The notes: a model not told the origin generated them from the letters alone. 64,000 bases of DNA from Flavobacterium sp. AG291 (GCF_003350375.1 NZ_QQAR01000002.1:1-64000), one strand, 5' to 3'. Positions 54,870 to 64,000 are shown, counted from the stretch's first letter. Numbers and translations: made by a program.

Positions 54870-57356
54870 ATGAAGAACATATCATTATTAATATTTATTT
54901 TAAGTTACACTTTAGGTTTTACTCAACCTCAAAAACCTGCTTCTGCTGAGATATACAATAAACTTGAAAAATTGAATTTTTTAGGAAGTGCTTTATACAT
55001 TGCTGCGCACCCCGATGATGAGAATACAAGGCTTATTTCCTATCTGGCTAATAAATTAAAAGCAAGAACAGGCTATTTATCACTAACCCGTGGTGATGGA
55101 GGACAGAATCTGATAGGTCTGGAATTAAGGGAGCAGTTAGGAGTAATCCGTACTCAGGAACTTATTGAAGCTAGAAAGGTAGACGGTGGAGAACAATTCT
55201 TTAGTCGCGCTAATGATTTTGGTTTTTCTAAAGTCCCTAACGAAACACTCCAGATTTGGGATAAAGAAAAAGTTTTGCAGGATATGGTATGGATAATAAG
55301 AAAATTCCAGCCGGATATCATCATTAATCGTTTTGATCACCGTTCTCCGGGAACTACTCACGGTCACCACACGTCTTCAGCTATGTTGACACAAGAAGCC
55401 TATTCACTCGCCGCAGATCCTAATTATGAGCCTGAACAGCTGAAATATGTACAGTTGTGGCAACCAAAAAGGGTGATGTTTAACGTTTCATGGTGGTTTT
55501 TTGGAGGGAAAGACAAATTTGAGAAGGCAGATAAATCAAAATATATTAACCTTCAGACAGGAGACTACTACCCTACTCTTGGTTTATCCAATCAGGAAAT
55601 TGCTGCTTTAAGCAGGAGCAAACATAAATCACAAGGATTTGGTACTACAGGCGTTCGTGGCGACGATATGGAATACCTTGAGCTGATTAAAGGCGATAAC
55701 CTGAAAGATAAACAAAACCTTTTTGAAGGAATTGATACTTCATGGAACCGAGTTGAAGGTGGTAAAGCAATTGGAGATGCTATTGCAGTTATAATTAAAA
55801 ATTATGATTTCAGAAATCCCTCAGCTTCTGTGCCTGAACTTTTAAAAGTATATTCTTCTATTTTAAAGCTTGAAGATAAACACTGGAAAAGTTTAAAATC
55901 CAAAGAGATAAAAGAAATTATTGCATTATGTACTGGTCTTTATCTTGAAGCAACTGCCGAGAATCAGTCTGCCACGCCCGGTAGCAATTTAAAGATCAGA
56001 TGGGAAGCAACTAACCGTAGCAATATTGTAATGAAACTTAGTTCGGTTGCTTTGTATCCGGAAGGAAAAACAATTACACAGGATACACTGTTAGCTAACA
56101 ACATAAGCGTTGATAATTCTTTTGATGTTGTTATACCTAAATCAGCAAACTTTACTTCTCCCTATTGGTTGACAGAAAAAGGAGATAAAGGAATGTATAC
56201 TGTAAATGATCTTCAAAAAATAGGGATTCCTGATATCATAAGGGAAATGTCAGCTACTTTTACAGTAAAGTTTGGCGATGTATCTATTCCTTTTGAACGT
56301 ACAATAGTTTATAAATATAATGATCCTGTAAAGGGGGAAGTGTATGAACCTCTTGACATTATACCTTCCGTTACAACAAGTATAATGAATAAGGTTCAGT
56401 TGTTTAAGGATAATAAAAGACAAACTGCCAGTGTTAAAATTAAAGCAGGAAAAGACAATTGCAAAGGCGAACTGCGTTTAGAATTACCTGATGGTTGGAA
56501 GGTTTCGCCGGCGTCAATACCGTTTGAACTTGTTAGAAAAGGAAGTGAAACAATTGTAAACTTTGAAATAACGCCTCCTGACAGTCCTTCTGAAGTAACC
56601 GCAAAAAGTATAGCTACTATTGATGGCGAAGATTTTGACAGGGAACAGGTAATAATTAATTATCCTCATATTTCTATACAACAGGTATTAATGCCTTCAA
56701 CAGCTAAGTTTACCAAAGTCGACCTTAAAATAGAGGGAAATAGTATCGCTTATATCATGGGTGCAGGAGATTCTGTTCCGGAAAGCCTTAGGCAAATGGG
56801 ATATAATGTAACATTGTTGACTCCGGAAGTAATAACTATGCAAACATTAAGTTCTTATGATGCTGTCGTTGTAGGTATACGTGCTTACAATGTTTTGGAT
56901 GGCATAGTTTTCAAACAACAGGTATTATTTGATTACGTTGCTAATGGAGGAACGATGGTGGTGCAATATAACACAACCGGAGATTTAGTTACAAGAGATA
57001 TAGCTCCTTACCCATTGAGGATATCAAGAGATAGGGTAACTGAAGAAGATGCCAAAGTTAATTTCCTGGATACGAAACACCCTGTGCTAAATTATCCTAA
57101 TAAGATAACTGAGAAAGATTTTACAGGTTGGGTTCAGGAACAGGGATTGTATTATCCTGATGAATGGGGCAAAGAATTTACTCCAATATTCACTTCTCAT
57201 GATAAAGGTGAAGAAGCAAAAAAAGGTGGTTTATTGGTCGCAAAATACGGTAAGGGATATTACATTTATACAGGCTTAAGCTTTTTCAGAGAGCTACCCG
57301 AAGGAGTTTCCGGAGCATACAGGCTTATGGCAAACCTGATTGCTATTGGTAAATAA
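54870..57356 (+). CDS. Exported PIG-L family deacetylase with ThuA/GATase-like tail
   Basis: An 828-residue secreted protein. A signal peptide (residues 1-18) precedes a PIG-L/LmbE deacetylase domain (about 38-300) with the zinc motif 'AAHPDDENTRL' and 'THGHHTSSAM'. A beta-sandwich region follows (about 340-590) and the C-terminal 210 residues resemble a ThuA/class I glutamine amidotransferase-like fold ('YDAVVVGIRAYNV', 'VANGGTMVVQYN'). It should remove acetyl groups from exported glycans. Followed by the microprotein and the symporter. Confidence 0.87.
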   Translation: MKNISLLIFILSYTLGFTQPQKPASAEIYNKLEKLNFLGSALYIAAHPDDENTRLISYLANKLKARTGYLSLTRGDGGQNLIGLELREQLGVIRTQELIEARKVDGGEQFFSRANDFGFSKVPNETLQIWDKEKVLQDMVWIIRKFQPDIIINRFDHRSPGTTHGHHTSSAMLTQEAYSLAADPNYEPEQLKYVQLWQPKRVMFNVSWWFFGGKDKFEKADKSKYINLQTGDYYPTLGLSNQEIAALSRSKHKSQGFGTTGVRGDDMEYLELIKGDNLKDKQNLFEGIDTSWNRVEGGKAIGDAIAVIIKNYDFRNPSASVPELLKVYSSILKLEDKHWKSLKSKEIKEIIALCTGLYLEATAENQSATPGSNLKIRWEATNRSNIVMKLSSVALYPEGKTITQDTLLANNISVDNSFDVVIPKSANFTSPYWLTEKGDKGMYTVNDLQKIGIPDIIREMSATFTVKFGDVSIPFERTIVYKYNDPVKGEVYEPLDIIPSVTTSIMNKVQLFKDNKRQTASVKIKAGKDNCKGELRLELPDGWKVSPASIPFELVRKGSETIVNFEITPPDSPSEVTAKSIATIDGEDFDREQVIINYPHISIQQVLMPSTAKFTKVDLKIEGNSIAYIMGAGDSVPESLRQMGYNVTLLTPEVITMQTLSSYDAVVVGIRAYNVLDGIVFKQQVLFDYVANGGTMVVQYNTTGDLVTRDIAPYPLRISRDRVTEEDAKVNFLDTKHPVLNYPNKITEKDFTGWVQEQGLYYPDEWGKEFTPIFTSHDKGEEAKKGGLLVAKYGKGYYIYTGLSFFRELPEGVSGAYRLMANLIAIGK

Positions 57357-57409
57357 TGTAACAAACCAACAAGAAATGAGTCTTATTAAAAACTAAAAAT
57401 AAAACACAA

Positions 57410-57511
57410 ATGAAAGATAAATCCGCAGGCTGGAAAAAAAGCTACTCGCTGGTGCTTTTGCTTAATATTATTTACATCGTGCTGTTTTATTTTATAATGC
57501 AAATTTATTAA
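57410..57511 (+). CDS. 33-residue membrane microprotein before symporter
   Basis: A short reading frame (MKDKSAGWKKSY then a hydrophobic stretch, ending FYFIMQIY) with a charged N-terminus and one membrane helix of about 20 residues. The stop is one base before the symporter ATG, so the two are translationally linked. The placement resembles the small subunits found ahead of other symporters. I did not see this frame assigned a known family. Confidence 0.7.
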   Translation: MKDKSAGWKKSYSLVLLLNIIYIVLFYFIMQIY

Positions 57512-57512
57512 T

Positions 57513-59219
57513 ATGCAGCTATTAGACTGGATTATTCTTTCGGCTACTCTTTTGTTTATTGTCGCCTATGGCGCTATAAAAACCAAAGGGAGTAAGAATG
57601 TTAACGAATACATATTAGGAAATAATGAAACGCCATGGTGGACTGTAGGTTTATCTGTTATGGCAACTCAGGCAAGTGCCATTACCTTCCTTTCTACTCC
57701 CGGACAGGCTTATCATGATGGTATGGGGTTTGTTCAATTTTACTTCGGACTACCATTAGCTATGGTGGTTATCTGCATAACTTTTATTCCTATTTATCAT
57801 AAACTTAAGGTATATACAGCCTACGAGTATCTTGAACAGCGATTTGATGTAAAAACCAGATCATTGGCAGCACTTATCTTTTTAGTTCAGCGAGGTTTGG
57901 GAACTGGTTTTACCATTTATGCTCCAGCAATTATACTTTCATCTTTATTAGGCTGGAACCTGAATCTGATGAATGTTGTCATTGGTGTTATGATTATTAT
58001 TTACACTATGTCAGGGGGAACCAAGGCCGTAAATGTTACGCATAAGCAACAAATGTTTGTGATTTTTACAGGAATGATAATAGCTTTCTTTATCATTTTA
58101 GATCTGCTTCCTGAAGAACTAGATTTTAACAATGCACTACATATTGCAGGAGCAAATGAAAAGCTAAATATTCTTGATTTTTCATTCGATCCGGAGAAAA
58201 GATATACCATTTGGAGTGGGATAGCCGGAGGTTTCTTTCTTGCACTGGCTTATTTTGGAACAGATCAGTCGCAGGTACAGCGTTATTTGTCGGGGAAATC
58301 AGTTCGTGAAAGCCAAATGGGACTTATTATGAATGGTTTCTTAAAAGTGCCGATGCAGTTTTTTATATTACTTATCGGAGTAATGGTATTTGTGTTTTTT
58401 CAGTTCCATTCTGCACCATTACATTTTAATCCAAACAATACAAAGCTAATTGAGAATTCAGCTTACAAGTCTAAATATAATAACCTTGAGAAACAACTTG
58501 ATGCTGTGGCTGGTGAGAAAAAAGAAATAAGCATGCTTTATGTCGATCAATTAAGTAAAGATTTTGATAATAAAGAGCTGCATAACAAAATGATAGCCCT
58601 GAATAGCAGGGAAAAAGATTTAAGGGATCAGGCCAAAGAACTAATCCATCAGATTGATAAAAAAGCTGAAACTAATGACAAAGATTACGTCTTTCTTTAT
58701 TTCATACTTAATTTTTTACCTAAGGGACTAATAGGCTTATTGCTTGCTGTTATAATATCTGCTGCGATGTCATCTTCAGCTTCAGGATTAAACGCCCTTG
58801 CCTCTACCACAACAATAGATATTTACAAACGCCATGTTAAAGGCGACAAAACCGATAAACATTTTGTAAACTCAACCAGATTATTTACACTAATTTGGGG
58901 TGTTATAGCTATTCTGTTTGCATGTATGGGTTCTCTTTTTGATAATCTTATACAGATGGTGAATATCATCGGTTCGATATTTTACGGTACTGTACTTGGA
59001 ATTTTCCTTGTAGCCTTCTACATTAAATTCATTAAAGCAGAAGCTATTTTTTGGAGTGCTGTTGTAACCCAAACTATTGTATTGATAATTTATAAGCTGG
59101 ATATACTTAGCTATTTATGGCTTAATGTAATTGGAGCTTCATTAACAATAGTTATAGCATTGTTACTACAATTGCTAATAGGGACAAAAAATGATCCTGA
59201 AAGTTCCTACATAGAATAG
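57513..59219 (+). CDS. Sodium:solute symporter family protein
   Basis: A 568-residue SSS-family transporter with about 13 hydrophobic segments. 'GNNETPWWTVGLSVMATQAS' and 'GTDQSQVQRYLSGKS' are conserved SSS parts; the Na+ site region 'ISAAMSSSASGLNALAST' is present. A long polar insert lies at about residues 310-385. The transported solute is not known; the PIG-L deacetylase and the microprotein upstream suggest import of a sugar or a derivative. Confidence 0.9.
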   Translation: MQLLDWIILSATLLFIVAYGAIKTKGSKNVNEYILGNNETPWWTVGLSVMATQASAITFLSTPGQAYHDGMGFVQFYFGLPLAMVVICITFIPIYHKLKVYTAYEYLEQRFDVKTRSLAALIFLVQRGLGTGFTIYAPAIILSSLLGWNLNLMNVVIGVMIIIYTMSGGTKAVNVTHKQQMFVIFTGMIIAFFIILDLLPEELDFNNALHIAGANEKLNILDFSFDPEKRYTIWSGIAGGFFLALAYFGTDQSQVQRYLSGKSVRESQMGLIMNGFLKVPMQFFILLIGVMVFVFFQFHSAPLHFNPNNTKLIENSAYKSKYNNLEKQLDAVAGEKKEISMLYVDQLSKDFDNKELHNKMIALNSREKDLRDQAKELIHQIDKKAETNDKDYVFLYFILNFLPKGLIGLLLAVIISAAMSSSASGLNALASTTTIDIYKRHVKGDKTDKHFVNSTRLFTLIWGVIAILFACMGSLFDNLIQMVNIIGSIFYGTVLGIFLVAFYIKFIKAEAIFWSAVVTQTIVLIIYKLDILSYLWLNVIGASLTIVIALLLQLLIGTKNDPESSYIE

Positions 59220-59237
59220 TACAATCTACTTATAAAT

Positions 59238-59267
59238 AAAATGGCTGCCAGAATTGGCAGCCATTTT
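59238..59267. terminator. Bidirectional terminator
   Basis: Thirteen-base-pair hairpin AAAATGGCTGCCA / TGGCAGCCATTTT with a four-base loop between convergent genes; A-rich on the left and T-rich on the right, so it can serve both strands. Confidence 0.85.
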
Positions 59268-59283
59268 ATTTATAATGTTTGGT

Positions 59284-60138
59284 TTATTTTTTACTCCATT
59301 CCTGAATAGAGTCCTTGTTCATTTTTACGTAATCAAGGTTTTTGGCTTTTTCAGCACCGGCAAGTGATAATTGTGCAGTTTCTATTGCTCCTTTTTTATC
59401 ACCCATTTTTGCCTGGATAAGAGATTTTTGTCTTAAGATGTAATAAGGTGCATCCTGACCTCCCGATTTTGCTATAGATTGATTAATCCAGTTTAAAGCT
59501 TTTGTCTGATCGCCATTTGACTGATAGTAGTACTGCGCTGCAGCAAAATAATCATTTGCAGAAGGTCCTGACATTGCTGCATCTATACTTTTCATAGCAA
59601 TAGCCTTAGTAGGTACTTCAAACTTAACAGCTACCATAGTTTTTTCCCATGCAATTTCCAGGAATCCATAATCTGTATCAAGATTGTTAACGCCGATAGT
59701 AAGTGTTTCTACGTTTCTGCTTAAAAATTCAGGTTTTACAGATGTTCTTAAAGCTTCTTTCGAATCATCATATTTTTCAGGAAGTCCCCAGTTATTGGTG
59801 TCATCATAGAAAACCACATCCCATGCATCTGCTTTTGGTTGTGTGTATAATGCATAACTACCTGCTTTAAGTGTTTTACCTCCAATAACCACATCATTGC
59901 TAAATGTAATTATTGTATTAGCATTTGCACCTGTTCTCCACATTCTTCCGAATGGCACAAGTTCTCCGTAAACAGATCTGCCTTTAGCGCTTGGGCGAGA
60001 ATACTCAATCTTAACATCTGTTAATCCTACTTTCTGCTCAATAACAGCTTTTGGACTCAATTGAGGTGTCGTTATTTGAGCCGAGCCGTTTGCCATAAAT
60101 GCCAGCACAAAAGCCGCGGTAATGAATATTTTTTTCAT
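59284..60138 (-). CDS. DUF2911 exported protein with TPR-like tail
   Basis: A 284-residue exported protein. The signal peptide (residues 1-20) is followed by DUF2911 ('VKIEYSRPSAKGRSVYGELV', 'MWRTGANANTIITF') to about residue 175 and a helical C-terminus with TPR-like repeats ('DQTKALNWINQSIAKSGG', 'KKGAIETAQLSLAGAE'). Function unknown. Paralogue of the protein at 30444-30950, which lacks the tail. Confidence 0.88.
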   Translation of the reverse strand: MKKIFITAAFVLAFMANGSAQITTPQLSPKAVIEQKVGLTDVKIEYSRPSAKGRSVYGELVPFGRMWRTGANANTIITFSNDVVIGGKTLKAGSYALYTQPKADAWDVVFYDDTNNWGLPEKYDDSKEALRTSVKPEFLSRNVETLTIGVNNLDTDYGFLEIAWEKTMVAVKFEVPTKAIAMKSIDAAMSGPSANDYFAAAQYYYQSNGDQTKALNWINQSIAKSGGQDAPYYILRQKSLIQAKMGDKKGAIETAQLSLAGAEKAKNLDYVKMNKDSIQEWSKK

Positions 60139-60229
60139 AAAATTTGTTGTGATTTTGTTACATTGTTATCTATGCGAAATTAATAATTCTACGGTGTATG
60201 ATTGTTAAAAAATATTAAAAATAAGAGTC

Positions 60230-60237
60230 TATATTTG
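60230..60237 (+). promoter_or_regulatory. Promoter -7 element (TATATTTG) of SRPBCC gene
   Basis: Exact TAnnTTTG match 49 bases before the ATG at 60286; a TTG at 60202-60204 lies 25 bases upstream. Confidence 0.45.
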
Positions 60238-60285
60238 TTATAATCTCATTCTCCTTCTTACCTTTATATCTTAGTCACCAAATCT

Positions 60286-60747
60286 ATGCTATATACTTTT
60301 AAAAGAACGCAAAAACTTAGCGCTTCCTTAGAGGAAGTATGGGAATTTATTTCTTCTCCCAAAAACCTTGCCGTAATTACACCCCCTTCAATGGGATTTA
60401 AAACTTTATCCGGAGATGATAGGCAAATGTTTAGCGGTCAGGTAATTCATTATACAGTAACTCCTCTTTTTGGAATGAGTGTGGAATGGGTAACTGAAAT
60501 AACTCATCTTCAAAACAAGGAATATTTTGTTGATGAACAACGCTTCGGACCATATAAATTTTGGCATCATAAACACTTTTTAAAAGAAATTCCCGGAGGT
60601 GTTATCATGGAGGATATAATCCATTATAAATTACCATTTGGTTTTATAGGTAGAATCGTGCACCCGTTTTTAGTAGAACCTAAACTTAAAGCAATTTTTG
60701 ACTACCGAAAAACTAAGCTTAAAGAACTTTTTGGAGAAATAGAATAA
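60286..60747 (+). CDS. SRPBCC family protein
   Basis: A 153-residue START-like fold protein ('LEEVWEFISSPKNLAVITPPSMGF'). No catalytic residues are recognisable. It is eleven bases from the photolyase gene and probably cotranscribed with it; such proteins are often found with photolyases. Confidence 0.85.
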   Translation: MLYTFKRTQKLSASLEEVWEFISSPKNLAVITPPSMGFKTLSGDDRQMFSGQVIHYTVTPLFGMSVEWVTEITHLQNKEYFVDEQRFGPYKFWHHKHFLKEIPGGVIMEDIIHYKLPFGFIGRIVHPFLVEPKLKAIFDYRKTKLKELFGEIE

Positions 60748-60757
60748 TATATTTTAA

Positions 60758-62041
60758 ATGAACATATTTTGGTTCAGGCGTGATTTACGCCTCAATGACA
60801 ACGTAGGTCTTTATAAAGCTTTAAGCTCTGATAAAGAAACTCTTCCTGTTTTTATATTTGATAAAAATATACTGAATGATTTACCGCCTGATGATGCCAG
60901 AGTAATGTTTATTCATAAACTCCTGGAAACTATCAATAATGAATTAAAGGAACATAATAAATCGCTGGCTGTTTTTTTTGATGAACCAAAAGCAGTATTC
61001 AAAAAACTAATAAATGAAAACCCAATAAGTGCAGTATATACAAATCAGGATTATGAGCCTTATGCATTAAAAAGGGATAATGAGATTAATCAATTATTAT
61101 CTGATAACAATGTTGAATTTAAACTATTCAAAGACAGTGTGATTTTTGAAAAGAATGAAGTAGTAAAGGATGATGGTACTCCGTATGTTGTTTATACGCC
61201 ATACATGAAAAAATGGAAAGAAAAATTTAAAAATGAAAACATTGAAAAATCATCTTCGATAGAACATATCTCAAATATTTTCGAACACTCCTACCCTTTT
61301 TTAAGCCTTGACGATATTGGATTTAAAAAGAGTGATATTCAACCTCCTTCTTTTGATATTTCAGATTCATTAATTTCAGATTATCAGGAAACGCGTGATT
61401 TTCCATCTTTAGATGGCACGTCCCATCTTAGTGCTTATTTGCGTTTTGGTTCTGTAAGTACGCGTGAAATAGTAAGTGTTGCTTACCAAAATAAAAAAGA
61501 AACATTTCTTAATGAACTTATCTGGAGAGAGTTTTTCATGCAGATATTATGGCATTTTCCAAATACGGTCACAAAAAGCTTCAGACCAAAATATGATGAT
61601 ATTAAATGGCGAAATAATGAAGTTGAATTTAAAGCATGGTGCGAAGGGAAAACCGGTTACCCTATGGTTGATGCCGGAATGCGTGAATTGAACACTACAG
61701 GATTAATGCATAATCGTGTTCGGATGATTACGGCTAGTTTTTTATGCAAGCATTTGCTTATAGACTGGCGCTGGGGTGAGGCTTATTTTGCAGAAAAGCT
61801 TCTGGATTATGAACAATCAAGTAATGTTGGTAACTGGCAATGGGCTGCAGGAAGTGGTGTGGATGCTGCACCCTATTTCAGGATATTCAATCCTACAGAA
61901 CAAACTAAAAAATTTGATAAAAGCCTGAAATATATTCGTAAATGGGTACCGGAGTTTGAATCGCTTGATTATCTACCAATAGTTGATCATAAAATGGCAA
62001 GAGAAAGAGCCTTGAAAATTTATAAAGAAGCTGTACAATAA
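60758..62041 (+). CDS. phrB: Deoxyribodipyrimidine photolyase (cryptochrome/photolyase family)
   Basis: A 427-residue FAD photolyase. The N-terminal antenna domain begins 'WFRRDLRLNDN'; the FAD-binding domain includes 'GYPMVDAGMRELNTTGLMHN', 'RMITASFLCKHLLIDWRWG' and the Trp-rich 'NVGNWQWAAGSGVDAAPYFR'. Length fits class I CPD photolyases. It repairs UV pyrimidine dimers with blue light. Confidence 0.92.
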   Translation: MNIFWFRRDLRLNDNVGLYKALSSDKETLPVFIFDKNILNDLPPDDARVMFIHKLLETINNELKEHNKSLAVFFDEPKAVFKKLINENPISAVYTNQDYEPYALKRDNEINQLLSDNNVEFKLFKDSVIFEKNEVVKDDGTPYVVYTPYMKKWKEKFKNENIEKSSSIEHISNIFEHSYPFLSLDDIGFKKSDIQPPSFDISDSLISDYQETRDFPSLDGTSHLSAYLRFGSVSTREIVSVAYQNKKETFLNELIWREFFMQILWHFPNTVTKSFRPKYDDIKWRNNEVEFKAWCEGKTGYPMVDAGMRELNTTGLMHNRVRMITASFLCKHLLIDWRWGEAYFAEKLLDYEQSSNVGNWQWAAGSGVDAAPYFRIFNPTEQTKKFDKSLKYIRKWVPEFESLDYLPIVDHKMARERALKIYKEAVQ

Positions 62042-62100
62042 TATTGGTTTGTATATATTTACGTACAACTAAATATTAACTAAACTTCTATTAAAATTTA

Positions 62101-63807
62101 ATGAAATCTCCTGTATATATATTAGGTACCGGACTTTCGCATAATGGGTCTGCAGTTTTACTAAAAGATGGACGTATATGTGTAGGTATTGAAAAGGAAC
62201 GTCTTAGTCGTAAAAAACATGATGGCGGCAACGATTCTCTTGCAATTCAGTATTGTCTTGACACTGAGGGTATCACGCTTGACGATGTAACTCTTGTTGT
62301 TCAATGTGCTAATTTTGAGATCCCTAAAAGGAACTACTATAACGGTAAACGAATATTTTCCGAAAGTAATTTACCTGAAGTAATAAATATATCTCATCAT
62401 CTTGCTCATGCTTACAGTGCTGTTGGAACGTGCCCTTTTGATGAATGTAATGTTATGGTGATAGATGGATGTGGTAGTCCCTTGGATCAATTTTTAGAAA
62501 TTCATCCTGAACAGAAAGACTTTATAGAAAAAGCTTTTCTAAATCAGACAGAAATGGTCTGTGAAAAAGATAGTTTTTATCACTTTAATGGTAAAAAATT
62601 AATCCCTTTAGTGAAAGATTTCAGTAAAATGTCTGATTTAAAAAATAATACATTTTCTTTACCCACTACAGAACATTCTATTGGAGGGTTTTATGCAGCA
62701 ATAAGTAACTATGTTTTTGGGGATATGGATGATGTGGGAAAACTGATGGGACTTGCTCCCTATGGTAATCCCGGAGTTTTTAAATCAGAAGCATTTGAAT
62801 TTGTTGACAATTCTTTATTTGTAAAAGATAACTGGAAACAAGAATTTACTAACCCATCTAAAGGCTATGAATATTTTAAACAAAACTTTGAGTACTATGC
62901 TAACGTAGCGTATTGGGCTCAGGAACAAGTTGAAAAAGCCATTTTAGAATGTATTGGGAATCGAATAGGTAAATTCTACCATAAAAATTTATGTTATTCT
63001 GGAGGTGTTGCGTTAAACGCAGTCGCTAACGCCCTTCTTGAAGATAGTAGGATATCTGAAAATTTATATTTAGAACCGGCAGCTGCTGACAATGGACTTG
63101 CATTGGGTTGTGCTTTTTATGGCTGGATTGAGTATTTAGGAATGACTAAAGTAACTCATGATGGAAGCACCTGTTTTGGGAAGAAATATACAGATAAGGA
63201 CATCAGTGAAGCAATAACGAATAATCAAACTGAAAATACCAGCAATCAAATTTTTTCTAACGAAACTGATTTGTTGGAATATTGTGCCAAAAAACTTGTT
63301 GATGGTAAAACAATTGGTTGGTTTCAGTCAGGATGTGAATTTGGTCCTCGCTCATTAGGAAGAAGAAGTATTCTTGCCCATCCGGGCATTGAAGGTATGA
63401 AAGATCATATTAATCTAAATATAAAATTCAGAGAAGATTTCCGTCCTTTTGCTCCAGCCGTTTTAAAAAATAAGGTTGGTGAATATTTTATAAACGGAAG
63501 GAATAGCCCTTACATGATTTTGGTTGATAAAACGCGACCTGAATTTATTTCTAAACTTTGTAATGTAACCCACAGAAATGGTTCTGCAAGGGTTCAGACT
63601 GTTGAAAAAGATTGGAATCTTTTATTTAATAGACTTCTCGAAGAGTTTTATAAGCAAAGCGGAATAGCAGTAGTCCTCAACACAAGCCTGAATAAAAAAG
63701 GAATGCCCATTGTTGAAACCCCCCAAGAAGCTATCGATTTATTTAAAATAACGGCTTTAGACATATTGGTTATGGAGAACTATGTTCTAGAAAAACGAAC
63801 GTCTTAA
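62101..63807 (+). CDS. NodU/CmcH-type carbamoyltransferase
   Basis: A 568-residue two-domain carbamoyltransferase. The Kae1-like N-terminal domain has the metal-binding 'NISHHLAHAYSAVG' and 'GCGS'; the C-terminal part has 'FGPRSLGRRSILAHPG', 'REDFRPFAPAVLK' and 'NTSLNKKGMPIVETPQEAI'. It transfers carbamoyl from carbamoyl phosphate to a hydroxyl of an unknown acceptor. No biosynthetic cluster is visible around it. Its stop overlaps the convergent gene by four bases. Confidence 0.88.
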   Translation: MKSPVYILGTGLSHNGSAVLLKDGRICVGIEKERLSRKKHDGGNDSLAIQYCLDTEGITLDDVTLVVQCANFEIPKRNYYNGKRIFSESNLPEVINISHHLAHAYSAVGTCPFDECNVMVIDGCGSPLDQFLEIHPEQKDFIEKAFLNQTEMVCEKDSFYHFNGKKLIPLVKDFSKMSDLKNNTFSLPTTEHSIGGFYAAISNYVFGDMDDVGKLMGLAPYGNPGVFKSEAFEFVDNSLFVKDNWKQEFTNPSKGYEYFKQNFEYYANVAYWAQEQVEKAILECIGNRIGKFYHKNLCYSGGVALNAVANALLEDSRISENLYLEPAAADNGLALGCAFYGWIEYLGMTKVTHDGSTCFGKKYTDKDISEAITNNQTENTSNQIFSNETDLLEYCAKKLVDGKTIGWFQSGCEFGPRSLGRRSILAHPGIEGMKDHINLNIKFREDFRPFAPAVLKNKVGEYFINGRNSPYMILVDKTRPEFISKLCNVTHRNGSARVQTVEKDWNLLFNRLLEEFYKQSGIAVVLNTSLNKKGMPIVETPQEAIDLFKITALDILVMENYVLEKRTS

Positions 63808-64000
63808 TTTTCCATTTCTTTTATTATAGCATTAGCCGCAGGTGTATTCATTTTCAATAGTTCGGCTATTATAAGTTCTTTTTCCTCTGGGCTTGATACT
63901 TTTTGTGGTTTAACGAATCGTTCGCTTTCAGCTTCTTTATAAAACATTGTATCGGTCCATTCGTTTCTTATACCATCAATTACAAGATGTATGCGGCTTT
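63804..64000 (-). CDS. Partial hypothetical protein, C-terminus only
   Basis: An open reading frame enters from the right edge and ends at 63804 (stop TAA), giving at least 65 residues of the C-terminus. It includes 'HLVIDGIRNEWTDTMFYKE' and a helical acidic end with 'SSPEEKELIIAELLKMN' and 'IIKEMEN'. I recognise no family. It overlaps the carbamoyltransferase stop convergently by four bases. Confidence 0.7.
   Translation of the reverse strand, partial: SRIHLVIDGIRNEWTDTMFYKEAESERFVKPQKVSSPEEKELIIAELLKMNTPAANAIIKEMEN

Overview
This 64 kb window is chromosomal DNA from a member of the Bacteroidota, most likely a Flavobacterium-like member of the Flavobacteriales. The evidence is a low-GC genome, gene starts without clear Shine-Dalgarno sequences, many copies of the TAnnTTTG promoter -7 element just upstream of start codons, a menaquinone pathway (menA, menB, menC, menD), a fused CcsB-CcsA cytochrome c maturation protein, and several families typical of the group (two DUF2911 lipid/secreted proteins, DUF2520, a DUF6155-like protein, a UbiA-family lipid prenyltransferase next to kdsC and maf). 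I see no rRNA, tRNA, CRISPR array, prophage or insertion sequence.

Layout. 0-4 kb: SDR oxidoreductase with an AraC-type regulator, then a two-gene AT-rich insert made of an ABC/OLD-like ATPase and a small PD-(D/E)XK-like protein, the best candidate here for an uncharacterised defence-type module. 4-13 kb: fused E1 of a branched-chain 2-oxoacid dehydrogenase, an unusual large inverted repeat, Nudix hydrolase plus acyl-CoA thioesterase, MscS channel, conserved small proteins, endonuclease V, an SF2 helicase and two small unknown proteins. 13.4-22.6 kb: one minus-strand operon for an aerobic CoA-dependent aromatic acid pathway (flavin reductase, monooxygenase/OYE fusion, aryl-CoA ligase, thioesterase, nitrilase-family enzyme, small membrane protein, gentisate-type dioxygenase, FAH-family hydrolase, maleate isomerase). 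It should take salicylate or anthranilate to pyruvate and fumarate. 23-30 kb: O-antigen-ligase-like protein with TPRs, acetyl-CoA synthetase, DinB-like protein, and a DnaQ-like exonuclease with a cNMP/CBS/DUF294 sensor protein.

30-46 kb: DUF2911 protein, a small exported protein, NudK-like Nudix enzyme, an acyl-CoA oxidase-like flavoprotein, then the minus-strand run menB, two PH-domain membrane proteins, menA, a beta-lactamase-fold hydrolase and menC. A serine hydrolase lipoprotein and a sterol-desaturase-family membrane enzyme separate this run from cvfB, menD and a glutathione peroxidase. menE, menF and menH are not in the window. 46-64 kb: CcsBA, an exported M1 peptidase, a plus-strand run (DUF2520 protein, kdsC, UbiA-like protein with degraded Asp motifs, maf, mini-MscS, exported PIG-L deacetylase, a 33-residue membrane microprotein and a sodium:solute symporter), a second DUF2911 protein, SRPBCC protein and photolyase, a NodU-type carbamoyltransferase, and the end of one more gene cut by the right edge.

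Start codons were chosen on homology and on promoter position; many longer reading frames begin with TTG inside the promoter and were trimmed to the first internal ATG. All functional calls come from motif and family recognition by eye; no database search was possible.
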